In this document: in pieces, positions 44,707-53,199 of the stretch
Numbering within the stretch: the first letter of the stretch is position 1
Layout: each line of letters begins with the position of its first letter
DNA from: Aliiglaciecola sp. 3_MG-2023
GTDB taxonomy: Bacteria > Pseudomonadota > Gammaproteobacteria > Enterobacterales > Alteromonadaceae
Reading direction: 5' to 3'
Length of the DNA stretch: 64,000 bases
Assembly (NCBI RefSeq): GCF_030548205.1
Contig: NZ_JAUORV010000005.1
Span: 186,001 to 250,000 of the forward strand
Made by a program: the position numbers and the translations under genes
Notes under the pieces: generated by a model
The model's database searches: none
What the model was told of the DNA's origin: nothing
The model's input: the letters and a program-made list of their open reading frames with translations, nothing else

Positions 44707-46155
44707 ATGAAAAAAATGTTAATAAAAACTACATTAATCTTCGCAATATCAGGTTTTTTATTGAGCAGTGCTATTGCCAGCGAGCAACCTGTGCACGTAA
44801 AAAAACCAAATATTGTTTTCTTGTTCTCTGATGATGCCGGCTTTGCAGATTTTGGTTTTCAAGGTAGCGATACCATGATTACGCCAAATCTAGATAAACT
44901 CGCGACTCAAGGTGTGAAGTTTACCCAGGCATATGTCTCTGCTTCCACTTGCGGTCCTTCAAGAGCTGGATTAATGACCGGGCGCTATCAACAACGTTTT
45001 GGCTATGAAGAAAATAACGTTCCCGGTTACATGAGCGAAGTTTCAGCGCTCGATGGCGAAGATATGGGCTTGCCACTATCAGAAACTACGATGGGCGAGT
45101 ACATGAAATCTCAAGGTTATGCTACTGCATTTTTCGGTAAATGGCATTTGGGTGGAACTGATCAGATGCATCCAATGAATCGTGGCTTCGATACTTTCTA
45201 TGGATTTCGCGGCGGAGATAGAAGCTATTTTGCATATCCGCCTGATGCATCGGCACGTCAACAGGTACAAACATTCTTCGATAAAAAGTTAGAGCAAGGT
45301 CTGGGAAATTTTATAGAGCACAATGGTTACCTAACAGATGTGCTTGCAGAACAAGCCAATCAATTTATTAATGATAATAAAGAAAAGCCGTTCTTTGTGT
45401 TTCTCTCATTCAATGCGGTACATACGCCAATTGAAGCATTACCAGAGGATTTAGAAAAATTTCCTCAGCTATCGGGCGTCAGAAAACAAGTTGCGGCGAT
45501 GACTTTATCGCTAGATCGGGCTAGCGGTAAGGTATTAGATAAACTTGAAGAACTTGGTTTGGCAGACAATACAATTATCGTCTACACAAACGATAATGGC
45601 GGTCCCACGGATAAAAACGCTTCTTCAAATTGGCCTCTAAGCGGGACAAAATCTAATCATCTTGAAGGTGGAATTCGGGTTCCTTTCTTAATGAAATGGC
45701 CTGGCAAGTTACCCCAAGGTAAAACGTATGATAAACCAATTAGTACCCTTGACTTGCTACCAACATTTTATGAAGTAGCGGGTGGAGAGCAATATAAAAA
45801 ACCAGTTGATGGGGTCAATCTTATGCCATTTCTTATGGGGATGAAGGAAAGCAAACCCCACGAAACATTGTATTGGAAAAAAGAGTCAAGAGCCGCTATT
45901 CGTCATAATGATTATAAGCTAATTCGTTTTCCTGATAGGCCTGCAGAACTATACGATTTAAAAAGTGATATATCTGAACTGAACAATATTGCAGCTGAAA
46001 AGCCGAAGTTGGTCAAACATCTTTTCAAACAACTTTTTGCGTGGGAGTTAGAGCTTGAAAGGCCCCTGTGGATGTTAAAAAGGGAGTACGAGAAATACGA
46101 CATTGACCGGATGGATAAATATCGTCTGCAACATGGTGATATCGATAAAAAATAG
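44707..46155 (+). CDS. Formylglycine sulfatase (S1 family), exported
   Basis: A 482-residue enzyme with signal peptide [24 protein letters not shown]. Motifs: [16 protein letters not shown] (residues 35-50), CGPSR at Cys82 with [20 protein letters not shown] near residue 143, [13 protein letters not shown] near residue 237, YTNDNGGPT near residue 296 and [14 protein letters not shown]. It groups by eye with arylsulfatases found in carrageenan and agar loci. Location next to kappa-carrageenase suggests removal of the 4-O-sulfate of galactose, but the position cannot be read from sequence. It is followed by the aldehyde dehydrogenase gene 53 bases downstream. Confidence 0.88.
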   Translation: MKKMLIKTTLIFAISGFLLSSAIASEQPVHVKKPNIVFLFSDDAGFADFGFQGSDTMITPNLDKLATQGVKFTQAYVSASTCGPSRAGLMTGRYQQRFGYEENNVPGYMSEVSALDGEDMGLPLSETTMGEYMKSQGYATAFFGKWHLGGTDQMHPMNRGFDTFYGFRGGDRSYFAYPPDASARQQVQTFFDKKLEQGLGNFIEHNGYLTDVLAEQANQFINDNKEKPFFVFLSFNAVHTPIEALPEDLEKFPQLSGVRKQVAAMTLSLDRASGKVLDKLEELGLADNTIIVYTNDNGGPTDKNASSNWPLSGTKSNHLEGGIRVPFLMKWPGKLPQGKTYDKPISTLDLLPTFYEVAGGEQYKKPVDGVNLMPFLMGMKESKPHETLYWKKESRAAIRHNDYKLIRFPDRPAELYDLKSDISELNNIAAEKPKLVKHLFKQLFAWELELERPLWMLKREYEKYDIDRMDKYRLQHGDIDKK

Positions 46156-46208
46156 ATGTGAATTTACCTAAATCGTGCGACTTAAAATTAATTTCGGAGT
46201 GAATATAA

Positions 46209-47639
46209 ATGATGCTCGATAAATCTCAATATATCGCGGGCAAAATAGTAAAAGGTCCAGTCTTACATGAAGTGATTAACCCTGCGACGGGGTTGAAAAC
46301 GGGGGTGATACATGCCGCCACAGCTAACGAGGCCAATAATGCGTTAATCGAAGCTCAAAAATGCTTTGTAAATTGGTCTAGTACCGCTGTTGCTGAGCGG
46401 GTTGAATGGATGATGAAACTAAAACAAGCCATTATTAACAATGAACATGAATTACGCATGTGTGTGCATTTGGAAATGGGGAAAAGTTGGAGTAGCACTC
46501 AAGGCGACTATCAAATGCTAATCGATAGTCTAGATTACTACGCAGACCTGATTAGTAATAGAAAGCACAAGCAAATTCTGGCTAAAGATGGCAAAACTAC
46601 ACATACAATTATGGATGAGCCAATTGGTGTGGTCGCGGCTTTTCTAGCGTGGAACTTTCCATTGTTAAATTTAGCCTATAAATTGGGTCCAGCAATGGCT
46701 GCGGGATGTCCAATTGTCATTAAACCTTCAATCAAAACGCCACTGTCAGCCTGTTTGATTGGTGAGTTGTGTGCGTCAATCAACCTACCTGCAGGTGCAG
46801 TAAGTATTGTATGTGGTGATGATATTGAAATTGGTGATGCTATTTCAACGTCGACGATACCCGCGTTAATCACGCTAATTGGTTCAACCGAAGTTGGAAA
46901 GCATGTTATTGCCAAAGGCTCTACATCTATTAAAAAATATTCAATGGAGTTGGGGGGAAATGCACCCGTTCTCGTTATGCAGGATGCTGATATTGAACTG
47001 GCAGCAGATATTGTTGCAACGTTAAAAACAGAAAACGCTGGCCAGATTTGTGTCGCCCCTAATCGTATCTTTGTTCATAAAGATGTCCATGACCAATTCG
47101 TGGAAGCGTTGAAGTCTAAATTTGAGGCGAAAAATGTGGGTTTTGACCGTGAAGAGGATATAGATATGGGGCCTGTTATGGATACAGGTGCGTGGTCAAG
47201 AATCGATGGGTTAGTGAAAAAAGCAGTCCATCAAGGAGCTACAGTCGTAACCGGCGGCGGACGACCCGAAGGACTCTTAGAGGGATCATTTTATGCGCCA
47301 ACTCTATTAACAGGAGTCACTAATAATATGGATATTTGTAGAAATGAAATTTTTGGGCCTGTTGCTAGTATTATCGCTTTTGATGAATTGTCTGAAGTTA
47401 TCACCCAAGCGAATGATACGGATGCCGGTTTGTCTTCGTATATTTTCACTGAAAACTATGATGTCGCTAATAAAATAGCACGACAACTTAGATTCGGTGA
47501 GGTACACATTAACAGTGTCAATTATGCTATAAATTTACCGCATTGTGGATTAAATCAATCTGGAGTAGGGGTAGACTGCTCCGAATTGGCATTGGATGAT
47601 TATTTTGCCACTAAACGCATCTCTGCTTTAAAACACTAA
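46209..47639 (+). CDS. Aldehyde dehydrogenase, candidate 3,6-anhydro-D-galactose dehydrogenase
   Basis: A 476-residue cytoplasmic NAD(P)-dependent aldehyde dehydrogenase with CGGAG upstream. The family residues are present: Asn in AFLAWNFPLLNLAYK (about 146-160), GSTEVGK for the cofactor loop, general-base Glu in MELGGNAPV (about 245) and catalytic Cys in NAGQICVAPNR (about 278). It is closest to succinate-semialdehyde-type dehydrogenases. In carrageenan catabolism the first step on 3,6-anhydro-D-galactose is carried out by such an enzyme (DauA), and no other candidate lies in the window. It closes the galactan locus. Confidence 0.85.
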   Translation: MMLDKSQYIAGKIVKGPVLHEVINPATGLKTGVIHAATANEANNALIEAQKCFVNWSSTAVAERVEWMMKLKQAIINNEHELRMCVHLEMGKSWSSTQGDYQMLIDSLDYYADLISNRKHKQILAKDGKTTHTIMDEPIGVVAAFLAWNFPLLNLAYKLGPAMAAGCPIVIKPSIKTPLSACLIGELCASINLPAGAVSIVCGDDIEIGDAISTSTIPALITLIGSTEVGKHVIAKGSTSIKKYSMELGGNAPVLVMQDADIELAADIVATLKTENAGQICVAPNRIFVHKDVHDQFVEALKSKFEAKNVGFDREEDIDMGPVMDTGAWSRIDGLVKKAVHQGATVVTGGGRPEGLLEGSFYAPTLLTGVTNNMDICRNEIFGPVASIIAFDELSEVITQANDTDAGLSSYIFTENYDVANKIARQLRFGEVHINSVNYAINLPHCGLNQSGVGVDCSELALDDYFATKRISALKH

Positions 47640-47667
47640 CGCTGATATTTTCTTTCTCAATTTTTGA

Positions 47668-47705
47668 CACTGCTGGAGCTGTTCCTCGAGGAAGCTCTAG
47701 CAGTG
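47668..47705 (+). terminator. Terminator-like hairpin after the aldehyde dehydrogenase gene
   Basis: CACTGCTGGAGCT (47668-47680) pairs with AGCTCTAGCAGTG (47693-47705) with one mismatch and a 12-base loop. No T-tract follows, so its strength is uncertain. Confidence 0.5.
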
Positions 47706-47905
47706 TTAACGTTGACAACACTTCTATTGGAATAACCACAATCGCAGCGCTGGCCTTTAATTCGCATCAATTGGCCATGGTGTATCGACGTTTACGCTAT
47801 GATCAAATACACCTAAATACTTCCATTTTAAGACCGCCTAGTTAAGGACACCTTTACTTTCTTGACGGTTTAGCATTTTATCTAAACGTTATTTTAACTT
47901 TCCTA
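47706..47905. other. 200-base stretch without a recognised gene
   Basis: Frames here are short and broken. One plus-strand frame reads ...LAMVYRRLRYDQIHL before a stop, which might be a decayed coding remnant, but I do not recognise it. It leads into the truncated transporter and fits a decayed or rearranged segment. Confidence 0.3.
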
Positions 47906-48427
47906 TTATTTGTCAATGTTCTGTTTACGCCAAATTACCCTTAGGTATATAACTGAACACAGTGCCTGAACAAGTACGATATAAACTAGGCTTTCAGGTA
48001 ACAGTGTCGAAATCCCCGACACTACCCCTGCGATGGTAAATTGAGTTGCACCAAACAACGTCGCCGCAGTCCCACTGTTTTGTTTGAAATAATCCATATA
48101 ACAACTTTGAATATTAGGGGTAATTACTCCCAATGAGCCAATCGCTACTATCATTGATGTAGCAAACATCCAAAGTGGGGGCTGCAGACTAGTTAGTAGG
48201 AGAAGTACGACTAAGGCTACCCCTTGTAACGTCAGGCCCCAACGCAAAATTTGCAATGCGGGAAAATGATTTAACAAACGGCGGTTACTAATGTTAGTGA
48301 CTATTATTAGCAAAACCTTTGCACTGAGTAACGCAGAAAATTGCGCCGGACTAACTGCAAAATGGTGCTGATATATAAATGATGCGTGGGTTAAAAAACA
48401 ATTAATACTGAAAACGTCAGGGATTCA
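47906..48427 (-). pseudogene. 5'-truncated Bcr/CflA-type MFS transporter
   Basis: The open frame runs from the junction at about 48427 (first residues PDVFSINCFLTHASFIYQHH) to a stop at 47906. It contains the second half of a Bcr/CflA drug-efflux transporter: FAVSPAQFSALLSAKVLLIIV..., RRLLNHFPALQILRWG, and FATSMIVAIGSLGVITPNIQSCYMDYFKQNSGTAATLFGATQF. The latter is the characteristic C-terminal SGTASAL-like region. The N-terminal six helices are missing; coding similarity stops where the cytochrome gene fragment begins, and an in-frame TGA sits at that boundary. About 170 codons remain of a gene usually near 400. Non-functional remnant. Confidence 0.8.
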
Positions 48428-48428
48428 A

Positions 48429-48559
48429 TGTGAATAATGCTCTGCCTCAACGCCGGAAAAGTCACCCAACACACTATGTTTGTTGGCGATGGCCATCGCC
48501 TTTGCATGGTCTGATTGATTCCAATCTGACACTGCTTGTTGATGGCAAGAGACACAATC
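48429..48559 (-). pseudogene. 131-bp duplicated fragment of the octaheme cytochrome gene
   Basis: This stretch matches 13666-13796 at 129 of 131 bases (differences at 48515 and 48542) in the same orientation relative to the window. It corresponds to the start of the mature cytochrome, from the first haem motif CVSCH through ...AEHYSQ on the minus strand. It has no start codon, no signal peptide and no continuation, so it cannot encode a functional product. It abuts the truncated transporter on one side at 48428. Confidence 0.9.
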
Positions 48560-48811
48560 GCCTTTAGCTGTTATTTACACATCTTATTTTAAATTAAAGA
48601 ATTCACCTTGAGAGCATAAATAGCTGATTTATAGCTTATATATTTGTTTTTTAAATTATAGTATTTTGGAATTGCGTATTGGTAAACCTAACAAGTCGGA
48701 ATCTACCGTCATTATTGCGTCGGAATAGGATTAATAATTTGAGTCATAGTATTCAGTGCTTTCAACGAGTTTGAAAGTGCGATGTATAACCGGAAACTTA
48801 AGTGGGAAAGT
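48560..48811. other. 252-base leader region before the amidase gene
   Basis: AT-rich, with no gene or strong hairpin recognised. It probably contains the amidase promoter. The boundary at 48559/48560 marks the end of the duplicated fragment. Confidence 0.3.
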
Positions 48812-50365
48812 ATGAGTGAACTAACAACGAATAAGACTATAAATTCCTCACGCCGCGCGTTTATGGCAACGTCAGGTAAATTAGGTGCAGCGCTTATTAC
48901 CACAAGTTTAGGTGCGGGGGCATTCGCTAAGACAAAGTTAAAGCAGAGCACATCGATAACCGAACTCTCGGCCAGTTCCCTTTCGAAAGCTATTAAAAGT
49001 CGACAAGTTAGTTGCGTTGAAGTTATGCAGGCTTATTTGTCTAGAATCGAGAAGTATAATCCGATTTACAACGCCATAGTGAGTCTACGAGATAGCGATG
49101 AGCTTCTTGCTCAGGCTAAAACTGCAGACGCCGCACTAGCAAAGGGTGAATATCATGGCTGGATGCATGGCATGCCGCATGCAGTTAAAGATCTCTCTGA
49201 TGTAACTGGAATAGTCACTACCAGTGGCTCGCCGATCCTCAAAAGCAATCTGGCAAAAGCGGACACCATTTTTGTTGAAAGGTTACGCAAACAAGGCGCT
49301 ATTTTCATTGGCAAAACCAATGTGCCTGAATTTGGCCTCGGCTCTCAATCCTACAACAGTGTATTTGGCGTAACCCGTAATGCGTATAACCCAGCACTGT
49401 GTGCGGGTGGGAGCAGCGGCGGAGCAGCAAGTGCTTTGGCTTTGCAGTTACTTCCCGTTGCAGATGGCAGCGATATGATGGGGTCTTTAAGAAATCCTGC
49501 TGCATACAATAATGTTATCGGCTTCAGGCCAAGTCAGGGGCGTGTTCCCTATAAAGATAAGAATGGATTCTACCAACAGCTCGGCTATGAAGGGTCAATG
49601 GGTCGAAATGTTGAAGATACTAGGTTATTACTAGAAACAATGGCTGGTTATGATGCCCGCGTTCCCCTTAGTTTGCGTGATTCATTAGCAGCCAGTCGTC
49701 CTGCCAATTTGTCTGAATTTAAGGTTGGATGGATGGGGGATTACGATGGGCATTTAGAGATGGAGCCTGGTATTCTTGATATGTGCACATCGGCATTATC
49801 CGGCCTTAATGGTGAAGGCCTGGTGGTTGAGGATTGTATTCCTAATTATGATTTTAATCGTCTATGGCAAACTTGGTTAACATTGCGTCATTGGACTATT
49901 GCTGGCGGTGCTAAAGGACTCTATGACAATCCTAAATTTCGAGCTTTAATGAAGCCCGAAGCCGTCTGGGAGATTGAAGGTGGTTTAGACATAACTGGCT
50001 TGGAAGTTTATAAAGCAGGTATGGCTCGCACAGATTGGTACAATTCACTATCTACACTATTTTCCAAATATGACTTTTTAGCCTTGCCATCGGCCCAAGT
50101 GTTCGCTTTTGATGCTGATTTGCACTGGCCGAAGAAGATCAACCAGAAATCAATGGAAAGTTATCACCATTGGATGGAGGTTGTAGTGGGCGGAACACTA
50201 TCTGGCTGCCCAGTGATAAACCTCCCGGTTGGGTTTGACGCCAAAGGTCGAGCCATGGGAATACAAGTGATGGCGCCCATGGGAGAAGACGCCAAACTGC
50301 TTGATTTCGCTGCTGCATACGAAGCCAAAACTGACTATTTATCTATACGGCCTAGCTTAAGCTAG
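48812..50365 (+). CDS. Amidase-signature hydrolase with Tat signal
   Basis: A 517-residue protein. The ATG at 48812 has GGGAAAG just upstream; an in-frame ATG at 48782 is less likely. The N terminus carries a twin-arginine motif (NSSRRAFMATSG) and a hydrophobic stretch ending AGAFAKTK, so it is probably exported folded to the periplasm. The Ser-cisSer-Lys triad of the amidase-signature family is present: Lys in MPHAVKDLSD (about residue 126), Ser in GGSSGGAASA (about 201) and the second Ser in GSLRNPAAYNN (about 225), with GFRPSQGRVP following. It hydrolyses an amide, but the substrate is unknown. It is convergent with pcaD. Confidence 0.88.
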   Translation: MSELTTNKTINSSRRAFMATSGKLGAALITTSLGAGAFAKTKLKQSTSITELSASSLSKAIKSRQVSCVEVMQAYLSRIEKYNPIYNAIVSLRDSDELLAQAKTADAALAKGEYHGWMHGMPHAVKDLSDVTGIVTTSGSPILKSNLAKADTIFVERLRKQGAIFIGKTNVPEFGLGSQSYNSVFGVTRNAYNPALCAGGSSGGAASALALQLLPVADGSDMMGSLRNPAAYNNVIGFRPSQGRVPYKDKNGFYQQLGYEGSMGRNVEDTRLLLETMAGYDARVPLSLRDSLAASRPANLSEFKVGWMGDYDGHLEMEPGILDMCTSALSGLNGEGLVVEDCIPNYDFNRLWQTWLTLRHWTIAGGAKGLYDNPKFRALMKPEAVWEIEGGLDITGLEVYKAGMARTDWYNSLSTLFSKYDFLALPSAQVFAFDADLHWPKKINQKSMESYHHWMEVVVGGTLSGCPVINLPVGFDAKGRAMGIQVMAPMGEDAKLLDFAAAYEAKTDYLSIRPSLS

Positions 50366-50367
50366 GC
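50350..50367. repeat. Perfect palindrome between convergent amidase and pcaD genes
   Basis: GCCTAGC, loop TTAA, GCTAGGC at 50350-50367, overlapping the amidase stop codon. A possible weak bidirectional terminator without a T-tract. Confidence 0.4.
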
Positions 50368-50393
50368 TGCCTTCGTATGGAACTGCAGGTAAG

Positions 50394-51170
50394 TTAAATC
50401 AGTTTACCCAAAACGGTTTTGGTTTGTTCCGAGGCTTCAACTGATGGTACATGGCCGACATTTTCAAGTTCGATAATGTCGTTTTCGCCCATTAATTTAG
50501 CTAATTCTCGAACCAATTCAGGGGGGGTGGCAACGTCGTCTTTACCAGCGATGAAGGTAAGCGGTATATCAATAGAGTGGAGTAAAGTAGTTTGGTCGCG
50601 TTCGCCTAACCATTCGCACAATAGGCCATATGAGCGATCATCAGTGGCAGCTAAACTTTGTTGCCATTTTACTTTTAGGCTTGGATCACGTTCAGTGGAC
50701 TTTGGACTAAACCAGCGCGCGACTATGTCTTCACTCATCTTTTCTAAGCCAATGTTTGCAACATTATCTTTGCGCTCTGCCCAACCTTCAGCACTACCAA
50801 TTTTGGCACCTGTGTTGGTTAGCGTGAGGCTGAGCAAACGACTGGGATGATGTATCGCAAGTTGTTGACCGATGGTTCCGCCAATGGATGTTCCTGCATA
50901 ATGGAAGGTATTAATATTGAGATCGTCACAGACTTTAAGGAGTTGATTAACTAGGTCGAGCTCGCTTAGGTGAGCGGCACTTTCAGCCACAGGCTGACTC
51001 TTTCCATGGCCGGGTAAATCCCATCTGAGAACATAAAAGTCTTTCGCCATTGCTTGGGCAACGTCATCCCACGCATGTAAATTCATGCCCAGAGGGTGGC
51101 CTAAAACCATTGCTGGGTTTGCGGGATCACCTGCTACTTCAAAGTGTGTCATTGGTTCGATATTATTCAT
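50394..51170 (-). CDS. pcaD: 3-oxoadipate enol-lactonase
   Basis: Hydrolyses 3-oxoadipate enol-lactone to 3-oxoadipate in the beta-ketoadipate pathway. A 258-residue alpha/beta hydrolase with the oxyanion HPLGMNLHAWDDV, DLPGHGKSQP, nucleophile elbow GTSIGG (about residue 95), acid Asp in AGKDDVATPP and His in ENVGHVPSVE near the end. It is the last gene of a minus-strand operon pcaI-pcaJ-pcaF-pcaD with gaps of 1-7 bases or overlaps. Confidence 0.93.
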   Translation of the reverse strand: MNNIEPMTHFEVAGDPANPAMVLGHPLGMNLHAWDDVAQAMAKDFYVLRWDLPGHGKSQPVAESAAHLSELDLVNQLLKVCDDLNINTFHYAGTSIGGTIGQQLAIHHPSRLLSLTLTNTGAKIGSAEGWAERKDNVANIGLEKMSEDIVARWFSPKSTERDPSLKVKWQQSLAATDDRSYGLLCEWLGERDQTTLLHSIDIPLTFIAGKDDVATPPELVRELAKLMGENDIIELENVGHVPSVEASEQTKTVLGKLI

Positions 51171-51177
51171 AATTTAC

Positions 51178-52380
51178 CTAAGCTCTCTCAATTAACATTG
51201 CAATGCCTTGGCCTACACCAATACACATTGTGCACAGAGCATATCGTTGCTGAGTTTGTTGTAGTTGCATAGCTGCTGTTTGCACTAAGCGCGCTCCCGA
51301 CATGCCCAATGGATGTCCTAGGGCAATAGCACCGCCATTGGGGTTAATACGCTCGTCGTTATCTTGTAAACCGAGCTCGCGAATGCATGCTAATCCTTGG
51401 GCCGCAAAGGCTTCATTTAATTCAATGACCGCAATATCTTGAAGTTTAATTTTGGTTCTAGCCAGCAATTTCTTGACCGCATTGACCGGCCCCATTCCCA
51501 TAAATGCTGGATCAACACCCGCGGTTGCCATACCGATTACGCGAGCAATAGGTTGTAAGCCATAGTTGTTAACCGCAAGTTCACTGGCAACAAGCATTGC
51601 TGCAGCTCCGTCATTTATACCCGATGCATTGCCCGCGGTGACGCTACCATTTTCCCGAAACGGCGTTTTTAATTTTGCTAAATCGGCTAATGTAGTTTGT
51701 GGGCGTAAATGTTCATCATTAAGTATCTCAACGGCATCACCACGTCTAGGTTGGTAGATAATCGGCGTGATTTCTTTGGCAAAACGGCCTTCAAGCTGTG
51801 CCCGGTTAGCTTTTTGTTGTGACTCATAGGCGAATATGTCTTGATCTTCCCGAGAAATTTTATAGCGTTCAGCCACATTTTCGGCTGTCTGTGGCATAGT
51901 TTCAGTGCCATATAAGCGGTTAAGCTGAGGATTCACAAAGCGCCAACCCATGGTGGTATCTTCAAACTTCTGGGCGCGATCGAATGCATTCCCCGCCTTT
52001 CCCATAACAAATGGGGCACGAGACATGGACTCAACACCGCCAGCAAGATAGACGTCTGCTTCAGAACATGCAATGGCTCTGAACGCGGTGCCAATGGCAT
52101 CCATACCCGAACCACATAGGCGGTTAATGGTTGCAGCAGGCACGTCAACGGGCAAACCAGCCAGTAGGGTAGACATACGAGCAACGTTACGGTTGTCTTC
52201 ACCGGCTTGGTTTGCACAACCAAAAATAGCATCATCGATGCGTGTTGTATCTAATTTAGGGGTATCAGCGATAACCGCTTTAATCACTTGAGCTAGCATA
52301 TCGTCAGGTCTGACGTTTGCCAGCGCACCGCCGTAGCGGCCGATGGCAGAGCGTTTAGGAGAACAGATAAAAGCCGACAT
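51178..52380 (-). CDS. pcaF: 3-oxoadipyl-CoA thiolase
   Basis: Cleaves 3-oxoadipyl-CoA to succinyl-CoA and acetyl-CoA. A 400-residue thiolase with the acylated Cys in [13 protein letters not shown] (about residue 90), the [12 protein letters not shown] segment, [41 protein letters not shown] (catalytic His) and CIGVGQGIA (second Cys) near the C terminus. [11 protein letters not shown] and the pathway context favour PcaF over acetoacetyl-CoA thiolase. Its start overlaps the pcaJ stop by one base. Confidence 0.95.
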   Translation of the reverse strand: MSAFICSPKRSAIGRYGGALANVRPDDMLAQVIKAVIADTPKLDTTRIDDAIFGCANQAGEDNRNVARMSTLLAGLPVDVPAATINRLCGSGMDAIGTAFRAIACSEADVYLAGGVESMSRAPFVMGKAGNAFDRAQKFEDTTMGWRFVNPQLNRLYGTETMPQTAENVAERYKISREDQDIFAYESQQKANRAQLEGRFAKEITPIIYQPRRGDAVEILNDEHLRPQTTLADLAKLKTPFRENGSVTAGNASGINDGAAAMLVASELAVNNYGLQPIARVIGMATAGVDPAFMGMGPVNAVKKLLARTKIKLQDIAVIELNEAFAAQGLACIRELGLQDNDERINPNGGAIALGHPLGMSGARLVQTAAMQLQQTQQRYALCTMCIGVGQGIAMLIERA

Positions 52381-53198
52381 TATACTGCTCCTTGAGCACT
52401 ATGAGCGCGCGCTGTTTTTTCTTTTAATGTACGCAAAACATCCAACTCTTGTGCATTGGGAGTGGGTGTGGTGGTGACGGATTCTAAAAACTTGATAGGC
52501 CAACCTGTGGCCGCTATTACTTGTTCTTTGGTGACACCAGGATGCAAGCTGACAACCACCAATTCTTTGCTGTCAGGATCAGGTTTAAGAATACATAAAT
52601 CGGTAATAACAACAGTCGGGCCTCGACCTATTTGCGGATGTTGATCGCGAACTTTACCATCGCGGCCAAAGCCCACGGTGGTCACAAAATCAACTTGCTC
52701 CACAAAAGTACGCGTAGAGTGTTTCACTGTGATAAACACTTCTTTGGCGTTGGTGGAAATCTCGGGTGCGCCGCCGCCACCGGGTAAACGAACCTTAGGG
52801 TTAGCGTAACTTGTTTTGCCTTCTTTTACAGACGAATCATCCTTTGCTGCAATAACGGTGGTGTTTAGGTTTGCGTATTTATCTATTTGCGCTGTCCCTA
52901 GAAAACCAACATCAATGTGCCCACCTTGTAACCAGTATCTAAACATTTCGGGTACAGAAACCGTAGTAAGTGCTGACTCGCACAATTCACCATCACCAAT
53001 AGATAGAGGTAAAATTTCAGGTTTGGTTTGAATTGTACCTGATTCATAAATTAGGGTGATGTCGGGTGCGTGGGTCATGCGGGCTACGTTCGCCGCTTCG
53101 CTGGGTAAACCGATCCCCACAAAACAGGTCATATTATTCGACAGCGCGCGAGCTGCGGTCACTGTCATCATTTCAGCTGGGGTATAATTGGCTGTCAT
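52380..53198 (-). CDS. pcaJ: 3-oxoadipate CoA-transferase, subunit B
   Basis: Second subunit of the succinyl-CoA:3-oxoadipate CoA-transferase. The 272-residue protein is of the glutaconate CoA-transferase B type: CFVGIGLPSEAANVAR, TLIYESGTIQTKP (Glu of the active-site strand), GFLGTAQIDKYANLNTTVI, RLPGGGGAPEI. It lies 1 base after pcaI, so the subunits are translated together. It could equally be named catJ. Confidence 0.92.
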   Translation of the reverse strand: MTANYTPAEMMTVTAARALSNNMTCFVGIGLPSEAANVARMTHAPDITLIYESGTIQTKPEILPLSIGDGELCESALTTVSVPEMFRYWLQGGHIDVGFLGTAQIDKYANLNTTVIAAKDDSSVKEGKTSYANPKVRLPGGGGAPEISTNAKEVFITVKHSTRTFVEQVDFVTTVGFGRDGKVRDQHPQIGRGPTVVITDLCILKPDPDSKELVVVSLHPGVTKEQVIAATGWPIKFLESVTTTPTPNAQELDVLRTLKEKTARAHSAQGAV

Positions 53199-53199
53199 C

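Noticed and set aside
47706-47905. A transposase remnant, from the plus-strand frame with VYRRLRYDQIHL.
   Set aside because: Too short, with no DDE or HTH motif and no terminal inverted repeats.
48429-48559. The cytochrome fragment as a functional small haem protein.
   Set aside because: It lacks a start codon, ribosome site and signal peptide, and the frame is cut at both ends.
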